Assembly (NCBI GenBank): GCA_951217055.1
Contig: OX578277.1
Span: forward strand, 111,852,514-111,916,513
From: Gerris lacustris
Lineage: Eukaryota > Arthropoda > Insecta > Hemiptera > Gerridae
DNA length: 64,000 bases
Direction: 5' to 3'
This document shows, one piece after another, positions 34,901 to 45,839 of this stretch. A program made the position numbers and the translations under genes. The first letter of the stretch is position 1, and every line of letters begins with the position of its first letter. A model generated the notes under the pieces. The model worked only from the letters and a program-made list of their open reading frames with translations. It was not told the DNA's origin and did not search any database.

Positions 34901-37900
34901 ATGAAAAAAGGGCGAGGAAAGCCGGTAGTGTATAAAGATAATATTATAATTAAGCTCAGAGCAAGGAAGGGGTAGAGGGAACAATACTATAGAAACTGGG
35001 TCTCAAAAAGTGGTTCATTATGCTCCCCCCATATGCTAGGTCTTTCAAGCGGCAGTTTGGTGAAACAGTATCGATATCTCGATAAAAACTCGAAATATAT
35101 CTGATATCAGCTGATAAGAATAAGTGATATTTTCTTATGACATTTAACATTTTTATTTTTAATACAGTTTTCTTCATAAATATGTACTTTAATGTTTGTT
35201 GTTAACCTTATTCATTATCTAAAGGTACTAAGGTTGTTATTAAACGTGTAACAGATCCTAGATAACCAATAGCAATCTTCTTTGAGTAGGGTATCAAATA
35301 ACTGCTACTGATAAGGATTTGTTGACAACTGTCTGTGGGGACAGAAAGACAAGGAATAGACCAATAAATCAAGGACCAGTGACCATGTGATCACTTTAGT
35401 TCAGATTGAGCTCGCTAGAAAGCGTTAGTATATGGGGGGAGCATAATGAACTACTTTTTAAAACGCATTACTCCCTCTACCCCTTCCTTCCTCTGAGTAA
35501 TTAAGAAAGTACTGTATTTAAGTTTTAGGTAGTATTCTTGCAACGGAAAGATTAAATTCTATTTTAAATCAAATTATAATTATCATTAACTACGGGAGAT
35601 ATACAGAGAAAAATAGACCCCAGCACCGAGACTTGAACCACGGGCCTCCTATATATCTGTTACAGGCGCTCTTACCGACTGAGCTATACGGGAGAATGAT
35701 TTTTCTCTGTCGTTACCGATACTATTCCCCGAATCCAAGCTTTCAATCTTATTCTGCAAATCTAGAGAACCAAATATTCACGGCAATAGAACTAGACCGA
35801 GAATTAACGCTTATAATTATAAAGTACTCAATTAGTACCTGTACCTAGTACAATCAATTAGAAATTCAAATTTTTTAAGTTTTAGGTAGGATTCTTACTA
35901 TGGAAAGATTAAATTTTAATTTAAATCAAATTATTATTATCATTAACTACGGGAGACATACAGAGAAAAATAGACCCCAGCATCGGTATCGGTAACGACA
36001 GAGAAAGATCATTCTCGAGTATAGCTCAGTTGGTAAGAGCGCCTGTTACGTATATATAGGAGGCCCATGGTTCAAGTCCCGGTGCTGGGGTCTATTTTTC
36101 TCTGTATGTCTCCCGTAGTTAATGATAAATGTAAGTACTGTAATAATGCCTGGGAAATTTATTAAAAAGGAAAAAAACCTTAAGCCAAGGGCCAACTGAA
36201 CAACGGTACACTCATACCAGAGTCTAAAAACCCTAGATGACAACATCTCTTCTATCCTTTCTTATCTGTCTTCAACCATCACTCTATCTACTGGGCTCTT
36301 CTTAGAACGTTCGTAATACCCCATAGAGCCAAGAGATAAGAACAGAACAGTGCCTCCAAACAAGAAAAACCTGAAAACATAAATTCACGCCAATAGGCAT
36401 TTTGCAAAGAAAATTAAAAATGTAAATTTACGCCCGTAGGGCTTAAAGGGAAAGTGACTCTAGCTGGTGTAAAGCTTGACTGGAGAGTACGATCTCGTGG
36501 TTTTACCTGAGTGGGCGGAAGGTTTACTAGGTGTGTTTGTTTGTGACTAGGAGGGGTGCTCTGTGCTGATCCACGGAACAGAAGGAACGGACTCCTCGCT
36601 GATCGTCTCTTCACTGGCCCAGGTCATCCTCAATCCGGACTGCAGAACTATCAGTGGGTCAGTGTAACTAATTATAGTAATCTCAGCACTATCTAACTAA
36701 TAGTGAGGTGCCTGGTACTTCACATGAGACGGCTGTCAAAATGTTCAACTACTAACATAAACAAACCCAACCACCTTTTCTCCCAATCTACTTTCCCCAA
36801 CATACAAAGTCTAATGGCCTAGGAGTCTAAGGTGGAAAAAATGGTGCTTCCAGGTTCTTATCCCTTCTGTGTTGGAGAATTTTAGGTTCCACAGCCAAAA
36901 AACGAGGACATAGTATGTCGGGTACATGGCTAAATAAGCCAAAAAGCTGCACTTTTTGATTGGAATATGCCACTTTCTGTGGTCATAGTTAATGCCCAGA
37001 GGTAACTTTTCAGATAGGGAGCCACTTCAAAATCCGTGTAGAACACCAAAATGGCGGCCATTAAAGATGGCGGTCATTAGCCACCGTATTGACTCACTAA
37101 ATGTTTCTGTATCTCATCTCCTAATAGTCCGATTTCGAATTTCTTTTTTTTGTTTTAAAGGTCTTTTAAAGAAGAAACTTTATTGTCCTTATACATTTAT
37201 CTCTACTCCTGAAAGGTTCAGCACAATTTTCAAAAATATCAAATAATTTTTAAATTTTAGGAGTTCTCAAAATCGGTTTTTTGTGAATATCTCATTAAAG
37301 GTCAGATTTACAGAAAAATCATGTCATATTAAACTTGTAGCTTGAAAAATTACCTACAAAAAAGATATTATCACTCTTATTGATAGGAGTAACCAGTTTA
37401 GAGATATCTCGACTCACAGAGTTTAACGAACAGATTGCACTCCTAATATACCTGTATAAAGGGTGTGGTAAAAGTTCGGCAACGGCTAATTATCTCCGTT
37501 AATGTTCAAGACGTATAACTGCTGTTTGTTGTAATCTTCATCATGCATAAAATTTTTTTTTTGGGTACCCATTTTCCCACCATTTTGGTTGCCGCCATAT
37601 TGGATTCAACTTTAAAATTTCAAATTGGAACCCCTATACTGTGATACATATTTGAAAAGGCCTTTAAAATAGAAAACATTTGCCGCAAACCAGAGCTTTT
37701 TATCTTTCACCGGTTCAAAATGGCGGCCAGTTTAAATTACAAAATTGACACTATTGACGTTTAATTACGGCCAAAGTAAAGATATAAGCGAAAAAATGCA
37801 AAAGTAAGTTTGTCTTTTTTAGGGTAAAAAATAATATATCAACGCTATTTTTTCCAAAGTTTTAATTTTATTTGGTAGCTATAGTACTTAGTGCACATAG

Positions 37901-40900
37901 TAATTTTACTTTCGCAACCTAAAAATTAAAATGTAATTAAAATATTTTTTGAAACCAACTTTGAATTTTGAGTTGAAATAGGATAATTTTACTATTATTT
38001 TTTTTCTATTAAAGCCATATTTTAGCAGCAAGAATTGAAAATGTCAATTTTGTAATTTCAACTGGCCGCCATGTTGAAACGGCAAAAGATAAAAAGCTCT
38101 AGTTTGGGGCAAATGTTTTCTTTTTTCAGCCATTTTGTTTTCAGAAACCGTTCAATGTACAACAAGAAAAAACACGTGCAATTTTAACAAACAAAAAACT
38201 TTAATTTTCACTTATTTTATTAATTAAATTCAACTGGCACACTTTAACGATGTCTAACTTACGGGCATCATATCCTCTTGGTAGTATTATTAAATATAAG
38301 ACAGTATTTAAGTTATTACATGGTTTTATTTCACAGAGCACATCTTTACAACACAACAGACAAATTACCTCAAAAAGAAAAGGAAGATACATTCCTTGAA
38401 TCTGTTTTGGCGGACTTATAAAAACATCGAATTTTAATATTTAGGTGGGGCAAAATCTGCAATTGCTTCGACTTTCCGCTGACCTGGTTGAATCCCATCC
38501 TTTGATACTACAAACCCTAAGTACTCAATCTTATTGGTCCCAAAGACGCACTTTTTCAGCTTTAACGTTAAGTTTGCCGAAGACAACGCCTGCAAGACTT
38601 TCTCCAACTTTTCCAGCATTTCATTTCAAGATGTAGTAGTAATAATGAGGTCATCAAAATAGCAGAGTACTACTTTATTTCTCAAAGTTCCAAGAGCCTT
38701 ATTCATCAGCCTAGCAAATTCATAGAGGCATTAGTATAAGTCCAAAACCATCCTTGTGAATTGGCCTGTGTCATCAGGGGTGATGCCTAAATGCCGTCTT
38801 CTCCCTAGCCTCTCTGGATAATGCACCTGTAAATACCAAGTGCTAAGTCTAAGACAGCGAACAAGGTTGAACCGGATAGTTTTTCAAGTAGGTCATCTAT
38901 TTGCGGTAGTGGATACGGCTGTCGTACTGTGATGCTTTTTAACTTACGGAAATCAACTACAAGCCCTCGACCCTCCAGTCTTCTTCATCACTAACAACAC
39001 TGGACTGGCAAATGATGATTCAGTATCCTCCACTATACCTTTATTTCTCCATTCGTCTACAATCTTACTGATATCAGTACGTTCAGGCCACGAAGCCTTG
39101 TAGGGGACACTGGTGCAGCACCTGGTTTAATTTTTACGTCCATCTCCGTAAGGTGAGTGTGTCCTAAATCAGATAGACTTTTGGAGAAACACTCCCTGTA
39201 ATTATTTAATATTTCCATCAGTTCCAACTTCTGCATTGGGTTTACGGGGCCGGTTATCACTTCTTCCTCCAAAATTGCTTTCCTTGACTCTAAGCCTCTA
39301 TTGCTGATCCCATTGCTCGCCTCCACGTTTCTAACCAATATAGTACCTGATTTTAAAAGTTTATCTTCTTTTCCTTCATTTCTTACAGGCACCTGTATGT
39401 GATGGCAATGAACTTTACCATCTACTATGCAAGTCGTTCCAGCGGCAACATTCACATCCCCTACTACCTTCAGATTTTCTGTGAGCTTATCGCTAATATC
39501 TATCGTACTGACAGGAAACTCTTCAGCATGTCTAATCTTAAGTTTACCATTTGTCTTTATAAAACTAACTCCAGGTAACTCGGTCCAAGTACCACCACCA
39601 ATTAAATCGTAGGGCTGGCAAGAATCTGGTACAACATAGCCTTTGATCTCCCTAACTAAAAATCCATCTATTGTGATATCTAGGGCAACTGTACCCAGCG
39701 TCCTAGTTCTTCCCTCATCCCCAAATCCCAGAATTTCAATCTCCGACTTAAATTCAATATAATTTTGCCGCCTTAGTGCCACAGATGCCTTGCTTAAGCA
39801 CTCACTGCTGCCAGAGTCAATAAAAACATACATTTGATGGTTATTTTGCTCAGTGATGGAAAATATTATATACTGACAGTTCACACCTGTCTTAAACCTT
39901 CATTATAATGTCAATAATATCAATTTTGTAATTTAAACTGGCCGCCATTTTGAAACGGTGAAAGATAAAAAGCTCTGGTTTGCGGCAAATGTTTTCTTTT
40001 TTCTAGACCTTTTCAAATATATATCACAGTATAGCGGTTCCAATTTGCAATTTTAAAGTTGAATCCAATATGGCGGCAACCAAAATGGTGGGAAAATGGG
40101 TACCCAAAAAAAAGTTTTTTATGCATGATGAAGATTACAACAAACAGCAGTTATACGTCTTGAACATTAACGGAGATAATTAGCCGTTGCCGAACTTTTA
40201 CCACACCCTTTATACAGGTATATTAGGAGTGCAATCTGTTCGTTAAACTCTGTGAGTCGAGATATCTCTAAACTGGTTACTCCTATCAATAAGAGTGATA
40301 ATATCTTTTTTGTAGGTAATTTTTCAAGCTACAAGTTTAATATGACATGATTTTTCTGTAAATCTGACCTTTAATGAGATATTCACAAAAAACCGATTTT
40401 GAGAACTCCTAAAATTTAAAAATTATTTGATATTTTTGAAAATTGTGCTGAACCTTTCAGGAGTAGAGATAAATGTATAAGGACAATAAAGTTTCTTCTT
40501 TAAAAGACCTTTAAAACAAAAAAAAGAAATTCGAAATCGGACTATTAGGAGATGAGATACAGAAACATTTAGTGAGTCAATACGGTGGCTAATGACCGCC
40601 ATCTTTAATGGCCGCCATTTTGGTGTTCTACACGGATTTTGAAGTGGCTCCCTATCTGAAAAGTTACCTCTGGCCATCAACTATGACTACAAAAAGTGGC
40701 ATATTCCAATCAAAAAGTGCAGCTTTTTTTGGTGTACCCAACGTACTAACATGCGCATAAAGGTGTTTGTTTTTAAATGATTCATAGTTATTCAAGTTAT
40801 AACTAAATGAGAGAGTATGTTAGCAAGATGCTGTCTAATAAAAGACAGTGAGAAAGTTTATGCTAACGTTTCGCTAAATTTATTAGCATCATCAGAGCAA

Positions 40901-43900
40901 GAAACAAAGTATAAAATAGAAAGGGTATATGTAAATTGCATCATTTTTTGCACCTCCTTAGACACTCCCATATCTAGCATATAAGAGTAAGATCGAAGGG
41001 AATTATTGCCTGACAAAAATACTAAATGCGTACAGCGTACAGATTGGATTTGTGATTAAAAATAAATAAATTGTATTTTATCATATGGTTTACTTGGTGT
41101 AAAGTTACAAGGGAAGACACAGAGGAGTGCAAGTGTTGTTATTATAGTAAAGCTGGGGGACAGTCCCTTTATTTTAAGCTTTTGAAGGCGTCCTGTCGTT
41201 TGCCGAAAATGTCCCGTTCTTTGGATAAAAGAGACCTTTTCCAGAATATCTGGGTAAAATAAAAAACTTGTCTCATACTTAATGAGTTGGAGACGTTTCT
41301 AATCTTAGTAAATTATACAATATAGTATATTACAATAGAATAAGAGTATGGCTAGGTATAAATGCAATAGGTTATTTGTTATTGTTATCACAAATACTTT
41401 GTGTGAAGGTCTAGTGTTTTCCTCTTTTGTGGGGGGTAAATCTGCACTATAAGCCCCTCTTATTTCTAAATGCCCGGTTCACTTTGTTTGTTTTTCTAAC
41501 TGTTACTTTACATTGCAAAAAACGATTTCGATTGTTGCCTCTCGATAAATTCAATCTATTTTTTTTTAAAATTAAGGGAAAATGATGGAAGGTTTATAAT
41601 TATTATTTTAGGTTAAGGTTAGTACTTTTTGACATAACCAATCATAAACTTCCATCATTACACTAAAACTTTACACTTTATACAGTTTTTTTTTAAACTA
41701 TTGGATTTATCGGGATGTCTCAACTGAAATAGTTTTTTTTATAATGTACAGATCCTGTAAATGCTTCATATCCTTTAAAAATGGATCCATTAAAAAAAGG
41801 ACACATCCTGTAAAAAAAAATAGTTTAAAATAAAAGTGAGTAAATCAGACAGTACAAAATAGGTGGGCCAAATAGTGCTGATTTACCAATCGATTAAGAA
41901 AGAGAAAATTTTATCTAAATAGTGCAAATTTTCCTTAAAATTCCCAAACTTTCCTTGATCCAGACCCTCCCCCCTCCAATTCCAATGTCCCTGTTTTGAA
42001 CTAAACTTTTTATGGTGACCCTAAGTAAAGCTATGCTTATGTGTGTAGACTGGAGGCTGTGGTAGAGCGAGAGTGGATACAGGGAGGTCACCCGTTTGCT
42101 ACGAGGAACTGTCACAGCGCATACTTCAGTTCTGGGTTCAGGAACCGAGGAGTGGCTCCCACATTCCTACTGTTCCTCGACTGTCTGTCTCAGCTTCACT
42201 ATCAGTTCCCCTGTAGTTTCGAGTTCTCCACGTCCTTCCTTCTCTCTCTCTTCGAACACTCCTACTTCTCACAGTTCGGTATGTATTTCTTCACCTCACT
42301 AGTTTCATAGAATCACGATTCCAACTTATTATTCATGAAAAATTGGTTTGTGTTATTTGATATTTTGTGATAATCAAATATAATGATAATTAGTACACAC
42401 TTTAATATAAAGCACACGGGTGATTTAATTTTAAATAATCTATAATTGTAAACCTCAATATACATAAAAATAATAGTCAGACTATTGTTTCAGTCTGTCA
42501 ACTATTTTCGATGAAAATTTGACATAGACTGAGTAAATCACAGAGCTGTTATAGTACAAAAGATATCATGGGTGAGGGTCTGTAGAAGTATTAGTGTTAA
42601 GAAACTCAGGAGTGTGGATTAAGGACCTGGGAGGTATGAATACCTGTGTAAAGTGTTCAGTAAAGGTGGGTTCATAGCTAGCGGATCCGTGATTGCTGTG
42701 GCCCCAAGGGATTCATCTATGGCACCGCTTTAGCGGCGTCGCAGAAAGTTGGTTCCAAAGTTGGTTTAGTGGTGCTGCTAAACCTGTATGAAACCTTCAC
42801 TTTGTCCTCCGCTTGTTTCCCTTCTGTGTTTGTATTATATAATATTTAAATTGCTTTATTATAATATATTTGTATCTGTTCCAACATTATTTGGAAATTG
42901 CATGTAACGAAGTTTGTGATTTGAGACTCGGCTAAGTGAAAGATTTTTTTTATAGGTAAATCAACAGCCGACTTTAGCCGGCACTTGAGTTGTTGTGTTG
43001 CCTATATAAAATCTTTTACTTTGACAAGTCTTGATCCACCGACCTCTGATTCTGCAGGCATAAGTGCTAACCATTGCACCACGGAGATGGAGGTAGATGA
43101 TTTTTCAATACACAGAATTGGTATATAAGCGTAATATTATATACATTATAATAATATAATACAGTAGAGCGTCGATTATCCGAACTAATGTTTTTTGGGG
43201 TGGTTCGGATAATCAAAAATTCGGATAATCAAAATTCAAAGGGAAGATGTAAAAATAATCAACCATGTTTCTGCAAAAAGCATCTTTGTTTTATTTATCT
43301 AGTACATAGTGAAAAAAAATATAAGTTTTATCACCTAAGAAAAATTTGTCGTAAAGAAAGTATTAGGTAATACTCGTCTGCTTAATTTTTTACTTAATTT
43401 TTCACTATGAACCTCGATTAGTCGAATCCCATGTCGTAATTTGAAATTTTTCAGTCACTCAGAACTGGGGATGAATAAAGGGTCTCCACCAAGGTTCATG
43501 TTTAATCCCACTGCTTTTTCACACAATATGGGTCCTGATATGGGCTGCCCAGAGACCCATTTTTGCAAAAACCAAGTGAATGCAACATCTTCCAACAATT
43601 TGGGTTTTTTTTTTTTTTTATATAGTTTTACGATTTAAACTGCCCTCCTCACTGTCAAGATGAAGTGCACACTTAGTGAATGAATCAGAATTATTTTTTA
43701 TTCCCGTAATCGTTGATTTACAACACCGAACTTGATAGCTAATGCCTGACCCGTTTCACCTTTCTTCAGCCGCGTAATAATTTCCATTTTATCTTTTAAT
43801 GTCGACATGTTGTAAGTTTTACTTAAAATATCTAACCACTAACTAATTAAATGTATACCTCACAATGAATGATTTGAAACTGAGAGCATTAACATAACCG

Positions 43901-45839
43901 ACCAACAGAATAGAAAGGCATTGAATGGAAAAATGCTGCAAATAATTCCACTAATTACGATAGACAAACAAAAGTTAGTTCTTAGTAAACAAATGTTAAT
44001 ATCTGCCCTGTTAAACTGAATTCATCGAAATCTGGTTTCCCTTTATACAGCTAACACCACTCTTTCAAGGAATTAATTTAGCGGTGGCTTTTGATTTTTT
44101 TTTTCCATGAAGCTAGTTCGGATAATTGAACGTTCGGATAACTGACGTTCGGGTAATCGACGCTCTACTGTATATAAATGTTGTTTTCATGTTGTTTTTT
44201 TTTTTCTTCATTATTTGTTAAAATGGTATGAAAATAATTTGACTTTTCAATTAAATTCCACATAAGCATTTCTTAATGCTGAAATAATAAAATGGTCAAC
44301 AAATTCAAAGAGAGCAATGCATGAAACCAACTGTTTCTAGAATCAAAGTTTCACTTCTAATGCCTGAGAGTCTCACACATATTTTTTTTTTTTTTATCTT
44401 TTGAACTAATTCATTGCTATTTTTGATGAACATATGGTTTTATTTTTCGTTAGCAAAAGTAGACGAATTATTATTTGTAAATGACTAACTGTATATTTAC
44501 ATGTCTGTAAGTATGGGCGTTGTGTGTTGACTGAGTGCAACAGTGGCTACATGAAGTGTGTGTGTGTGTAGGTTCGTTCCTGTGTAACAACGAGATGGAG
44601 AGAGAGAAGCTGAAAGTGAAGCAGTGCACTACGAGTCTGTGGTCAGATATAAACAGGCCTGAGAGACTAGAGTCCATCCTCAACCCCATGTACGAACCAA
44701 ACAACTCCGTTATCTGGCCCTCCGTCGCTCCCATGAGCATGGTAACCTTTTATAATTAACTCTAATAATTTATGATTTCCTTTTGAATGCGTATGGGATG
44801 ATGATTTATTTTATTTATTTATTTTTGTTAATTGTCTAAGAGTAAGAGTATTTCTTTTAAATTTATAATATAATGAGTGCAGCTGGGATGAGCATTTACT
44901 CATCTATTTATTTAGTTATTAGTGTGAACTATCTAATATTGAGAGCATTTAGTAAAATTAATTCGCAGGTGCAAAAGTGTTTATTTTAAATGTAGAATAT
45001 AAGGGAATTGTATGTAACGTGAAGGTATCACTTAATTATTCTGATGTTAATTGAAACCATTTGTATGAAGTTTGTATACTTTATAAACAAATAAACTTTA
45101 TTATTATTATTATTATTATTATTATAATTAACTCTAATAATTATTTAAATAGCCAATTTCCAAACCTCATTTTGATAAGTTGAGTAAGGAAAAAATTAAA
45201 ACATACGCTTTAAGACATAATAATTTCGAAACGTTTCGACCCTTATTAAGGTCTTCTTCAGTCTGTTTCTGCTTTATTAATTAGCCATGTCTTAGTGATT
45301 CTGTTTGTTGAAGTTGAAGTAGAAGTGTGGTGACCGCCACCTCATTGTTCTCAACTGTGAGTCTTCTCTTGTATTAGTTATTTGTATCTTATATGTTTGA
45401 ATTATTACGTAATAAATTGAGGTTGTAGAGTGCGTCTGATTCTCCCACCTGGAACATCAGGGGTTGGGGGCTTGTGGGATGGTCTGTCCCGATCCCCCAC
45501 TCTGGAGCACCACTTTACTGTTGCCTTCTCACTCACCTTCCTATCCTTACCTCTTGCTGTACCCTCCGTTGAACACCCCATGTGTGTCTACGGTGAAGGT
45601 TATGTAACAATGAATTGTGATTATAGAACCTGTGGTCGGAGGTGTTTCTGAGGTGGTGCCTGGATCGGTGCGAAGAGGCTGTGGCTTGGGAAAAGATCAA
45701 ACAGATCAAAGAGACCGAGAAGGATCTACAAGGACAGGCTGGGAGACTTCAGAGACAGCACGCCGAGTTAGAGAAACAGGCCCGAGCGTTGGGTCTACTC
45801 GAAGGAGAGCCGGTGGCCGTCCCTGCACAGGACACATAG
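25983..45839 (+). CDS. MTMR9: Myotubularin-related protein 9 (catalytically inactive), 11 exons
   Basis: MTMR9 is a pseudophosphatase that binds MTMR6/7/8 and raises their activity toward PI3P and PI(3,5)P2 on endosomal membranes. I joined 11 exons with GT-AG borders and consistent phases: 25983-26129, 27283-27448, 27648-27796, 29035-29160, 31045-31194, 31677-31788, 34346-34467, 36551-36657, 42049-42278, 44572-44741, 45627-45839. The sum is 1692 bp, 563 residues (human 549). Residues 1-110 form the PH-GRAM domain (MEFADLILTPKLD start, ITGHHLIIS). The phosphatase-like domain follows, with GYIVDTRS and EIHYPQWKR. At the active-site loop exon 8 reads IHGTEGTDSS. The Cys and Arg of the active CX5R signature are Gly333 and Ser339, as in vertebrate MTMR9. 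EREWIQGGHPF and IWPSVAP are also conserved. Exon 11 encodes a charged coiled coil (about 513-550), the expected partner-binding segment. All introns except intron 2 and the short intron 5 carry recognisable repeats; intron 8 (5.4 kb) holds a large foldback. Confidence 0.95.
26536..27118 (-). pseudogene. LINE (RNase H-bearing, I/Jockey-like) 3' fragment in MTMR9 intron 1
   Basis: The minus frame gives GVLGNEKADEIAKRGA, the end of an RNase H domain. After it come LSRPNLRNMVGILTGHC and the terminal CPVCGEEEETAYHLVGSC zinc-knuckle-like motif, ending at 26612. A (TAC)n tail follows at 26536-26550. Truncated at its 5' end. A close relative is at 62428-62997. Confidence 0.8.
27838..28010. repeat. 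Family S1 SINE tails in inverted arrangement
   Basis: GTAGTATTCATACTACGG at the left and its complement at the right, with the TTTTTCTCTGTATGTCTCC tail in both orientations around a GC-rich centre. The tRNA-like part is lost. MTMR9 intron 3. Confidence 0.6.
28015..28345 (+). repeat. Family S1 SINE, near full-length, plus orientation
   Basis: Reads 5' region, TAGCTCAGTTGGCAAGAGC (box A), GGTTCGAGTCCC (box B), then the TTTTTCTCTGTATG tail and AT-rich end. Colinear with the minus copy at 35527-35872. Confidence 0.7.
29629..29700 (-). pseudogene. Mariner-type transposase C-terminal fragment, inverted
   Basis: The complement encodes PDEMLENVIRIFAECF, matching the DEMLENVIRNFAERL end of the plus-strand relic at 30865-30990. 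The two fragments form an inverted pair around the relic. Confidence 0.65.
29727..30990 (+). pseudogene. Mariner/IS630-type transposase relic split by a LINE
   Basis: The plus-strand translation shows an IWLQED-like first segment, VVPWPPRSPHLSSCDFF before the break and RYLKAKVYVNKPRTF...RREIARILDEM after it. This is the conserved catalytic region of DD(34-37)D/E transposases. The break is the LINE at 29914-30850. Stops are present; not functional. MTMR9 intron 4. Confidence 0.75.
29914..30850 (-). mobile_element. R1/Jockey-like LINE, 5'-truncated, with 14-bp target duplication
   Basis: AATGAAGATATCTT lies at 29900-29913 and again at 30851-30864. A poly-T run starts the element, so its 3' end is on the left. 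The minus frame (30825-30178) gives YGAEVWSDSL, GALRVACAYRTVSEAA and the terminal CMHCGGEKDDSYHTFYTC motif of a LINE reverse-transcriptase ORF. Open for 215 codons, so fairly recent. Confidence 0.88.
31903..33048. mobile_element. PIF/Harbinger-like MITE with GGTTTGTTCCAAC ends, second copy
   Basis: Left end GGTTTGTTCCAACCAC and right end GTGGTTGGAACAAACC. The interior repeats GTTGGAAC and GCGCATGCG words near the ends, as in 6329-7278. The flanks (ATA and TTA) no longer match. No transposase seen. MTMR9 intron 6. Confidence 0.6.
33121..33420. repeat. Family S1 SINE perfect inverted dimer
   Basis: Arms 33155-33268 and 33301-33414 are reverse complements over 114 bp with no mismatch that I can find; the spacer is 32 bp. 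Each arm contains a tRNA-like part with box B GGTTCAAATCC and the SINE tail. MTMR9 intron 6. Confidence 0.85.
33560..34180 (+). pseudogene. LINE reverse transcriptase C-terminal relic
   Basis: The translation gives LLYAAPVWSLRCIEQLESVQN and FSLKQNT, then HLTTRILRRHL and similar in shifted frames, typical of the region after the reverse transcriptase in Jockey/RTE-type LINEs. Several stops. MTMR9 intron 6. Confidence 0.6.
34950..35504. mobile_element. MITE with ~80-bp inverted ends
   Basis: AAGGAAGGGGTAGAGGGA near 34967 and its complement near 35480; inner blocks TTCATTATGCTCCCCCCATA and GGGGGGAGCATAATGAA also pair. MTMR9 intron 7. Confidence 0.65.
35527..35872 (-). repeat. Family S1 SINE, near full-length, minus orientation
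   Basis: The complement carries TAGCTCAGTCGGTAAGAGCG (box A) and GGTTCAAGTC (box B), with the same 5' region as 28015-28345. MTMR9 intron 7. Confidence 0.7.
35880..36128. repeat. Family S1 SINE inverted dimer
   Basis: A minus tail fragment joins a plus copy with TAGCTCAGTTGGTAAGAGCG and GGTTCAAGTCC. It lies directly beside the copy at 35527-35872. Confidence 0.65.
36240..36455 (-). repeat. Dispersed repeat with CCCTTTAAGCCCTACGGGCG start
   Basis: Its complement matches 50755-50990, including GGCGTAAATTTA, GGGTATTACGAACGTTCTA and AGAGCCCAG blocks. Class unknown. Confidence 0.6.
36940..40735. repeat. Large foldback with ~0.8-kb inverted arms in MTMR9 intron 8
   Basis: The left arm (about 36945-37755) and right arm (about 39920-40735) are near-identical reverse complements, starting AGCTGCACTTTTTGATTGG. 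A third partial arm piece is at 38030-38150. The centre holds a Ty3/gypsy pol relic. The same short reading frame (84-85 codons) appears in both arms and has no known similarity. Confidence 0.85.
38434..39884 (-). pseudogene. Ty3/gypsy-like LTR retrotransposon pol relic (protease and reverse transcriptase)
   Basis: The minus strand opens with a retropepsin-like FIDSGSSECL. About 250 codons on is a typical start of a reverse-transcriptase domain (LGHTHLTEMDVKIKPG). Later broken frames include a YxDD-type CYFDDL box and the LKKCVFGTNKIEYLG segment. Frameshifts and stops separate the parts, and no integrase, gag or LTRs were recognised nearby. Dead copy. Confidence 0.8.
40740..42048. other. Remainder of MTMR9 intron 8, no gene seen
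   Basis: AT-rich. The segment 40850-40915 (AACGTTTCGCTAAATTT...CATCATCAGAG) resembles LINE 3' regions. Nothing else recognised. Confidence 0.35.
43030..43088 (-). repeat. tRNA-like SINE head
   Basis: The minus strand shows TGGTGCAATGGTTAGCAC, a strong box A of the Gln/Glu type, and a degraded box B. Acceptor stem absent. MTMR9 intron 9. Confidence 0.5.
43162..44170 (-). mobile_element. Pogo/Tigger-like DNA transposon, defective
   Basis: Inverted ends CAGTAGAGCGTCGATTATCC and its near complement, flanked by TA on both sides. Repeated TTCGGATAAT words lie inside the ends. Contains a short CENP-B-type helix-turn-helix frame (43808-43698). MTMR9 intron 9. Confidence 0.85.
43698..43808 (-). pseudogene. 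Pogo/Tigger transposase N-terminal HTH fragment (36 codons)
   Basis: Reads MSTLKDKMEIITRLKKGE then GQALAIKFGVVNQRLRE, the CENP-B N-terminal DNA-binding fold of pogo transposases, and then stops. The DDE domain is missing. Confidence 0.75.
44171..44400 (-). mobile_element. Helitron fragment flanking the pogo element
   Basis: GAGAGCAATGCAT, TTTCACTTCTAATGC and TGAGAGTCTCACACATA match Helitron copy 1 around 3280-3395 in order. AT-rich Helitron-like sequence also precedes the pogo element at about 43125-43160. Confidence 0.6.
45105..45125 (+). repeat. (ATT)n microsatellite
   Basis: Seven to eight ATT units following an AATAAACTTT stretch, probably the tail of an old retroelement. MTMR9 intron 10. 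Confidence 0.7.

Noticed and set aside
36992..37246. Conserved 84-codon protein encoded in both arms of the foldback
   Set aside because: Identity follows from arm duplication; no known similarity and no sign of coding constraint by eye.
38434..39884. Intact endogenous retrovirus
   Set aside because: Only broken protease and reverse-transcriptase pieces; no LTRs, gag, integrase or envelope recognised.
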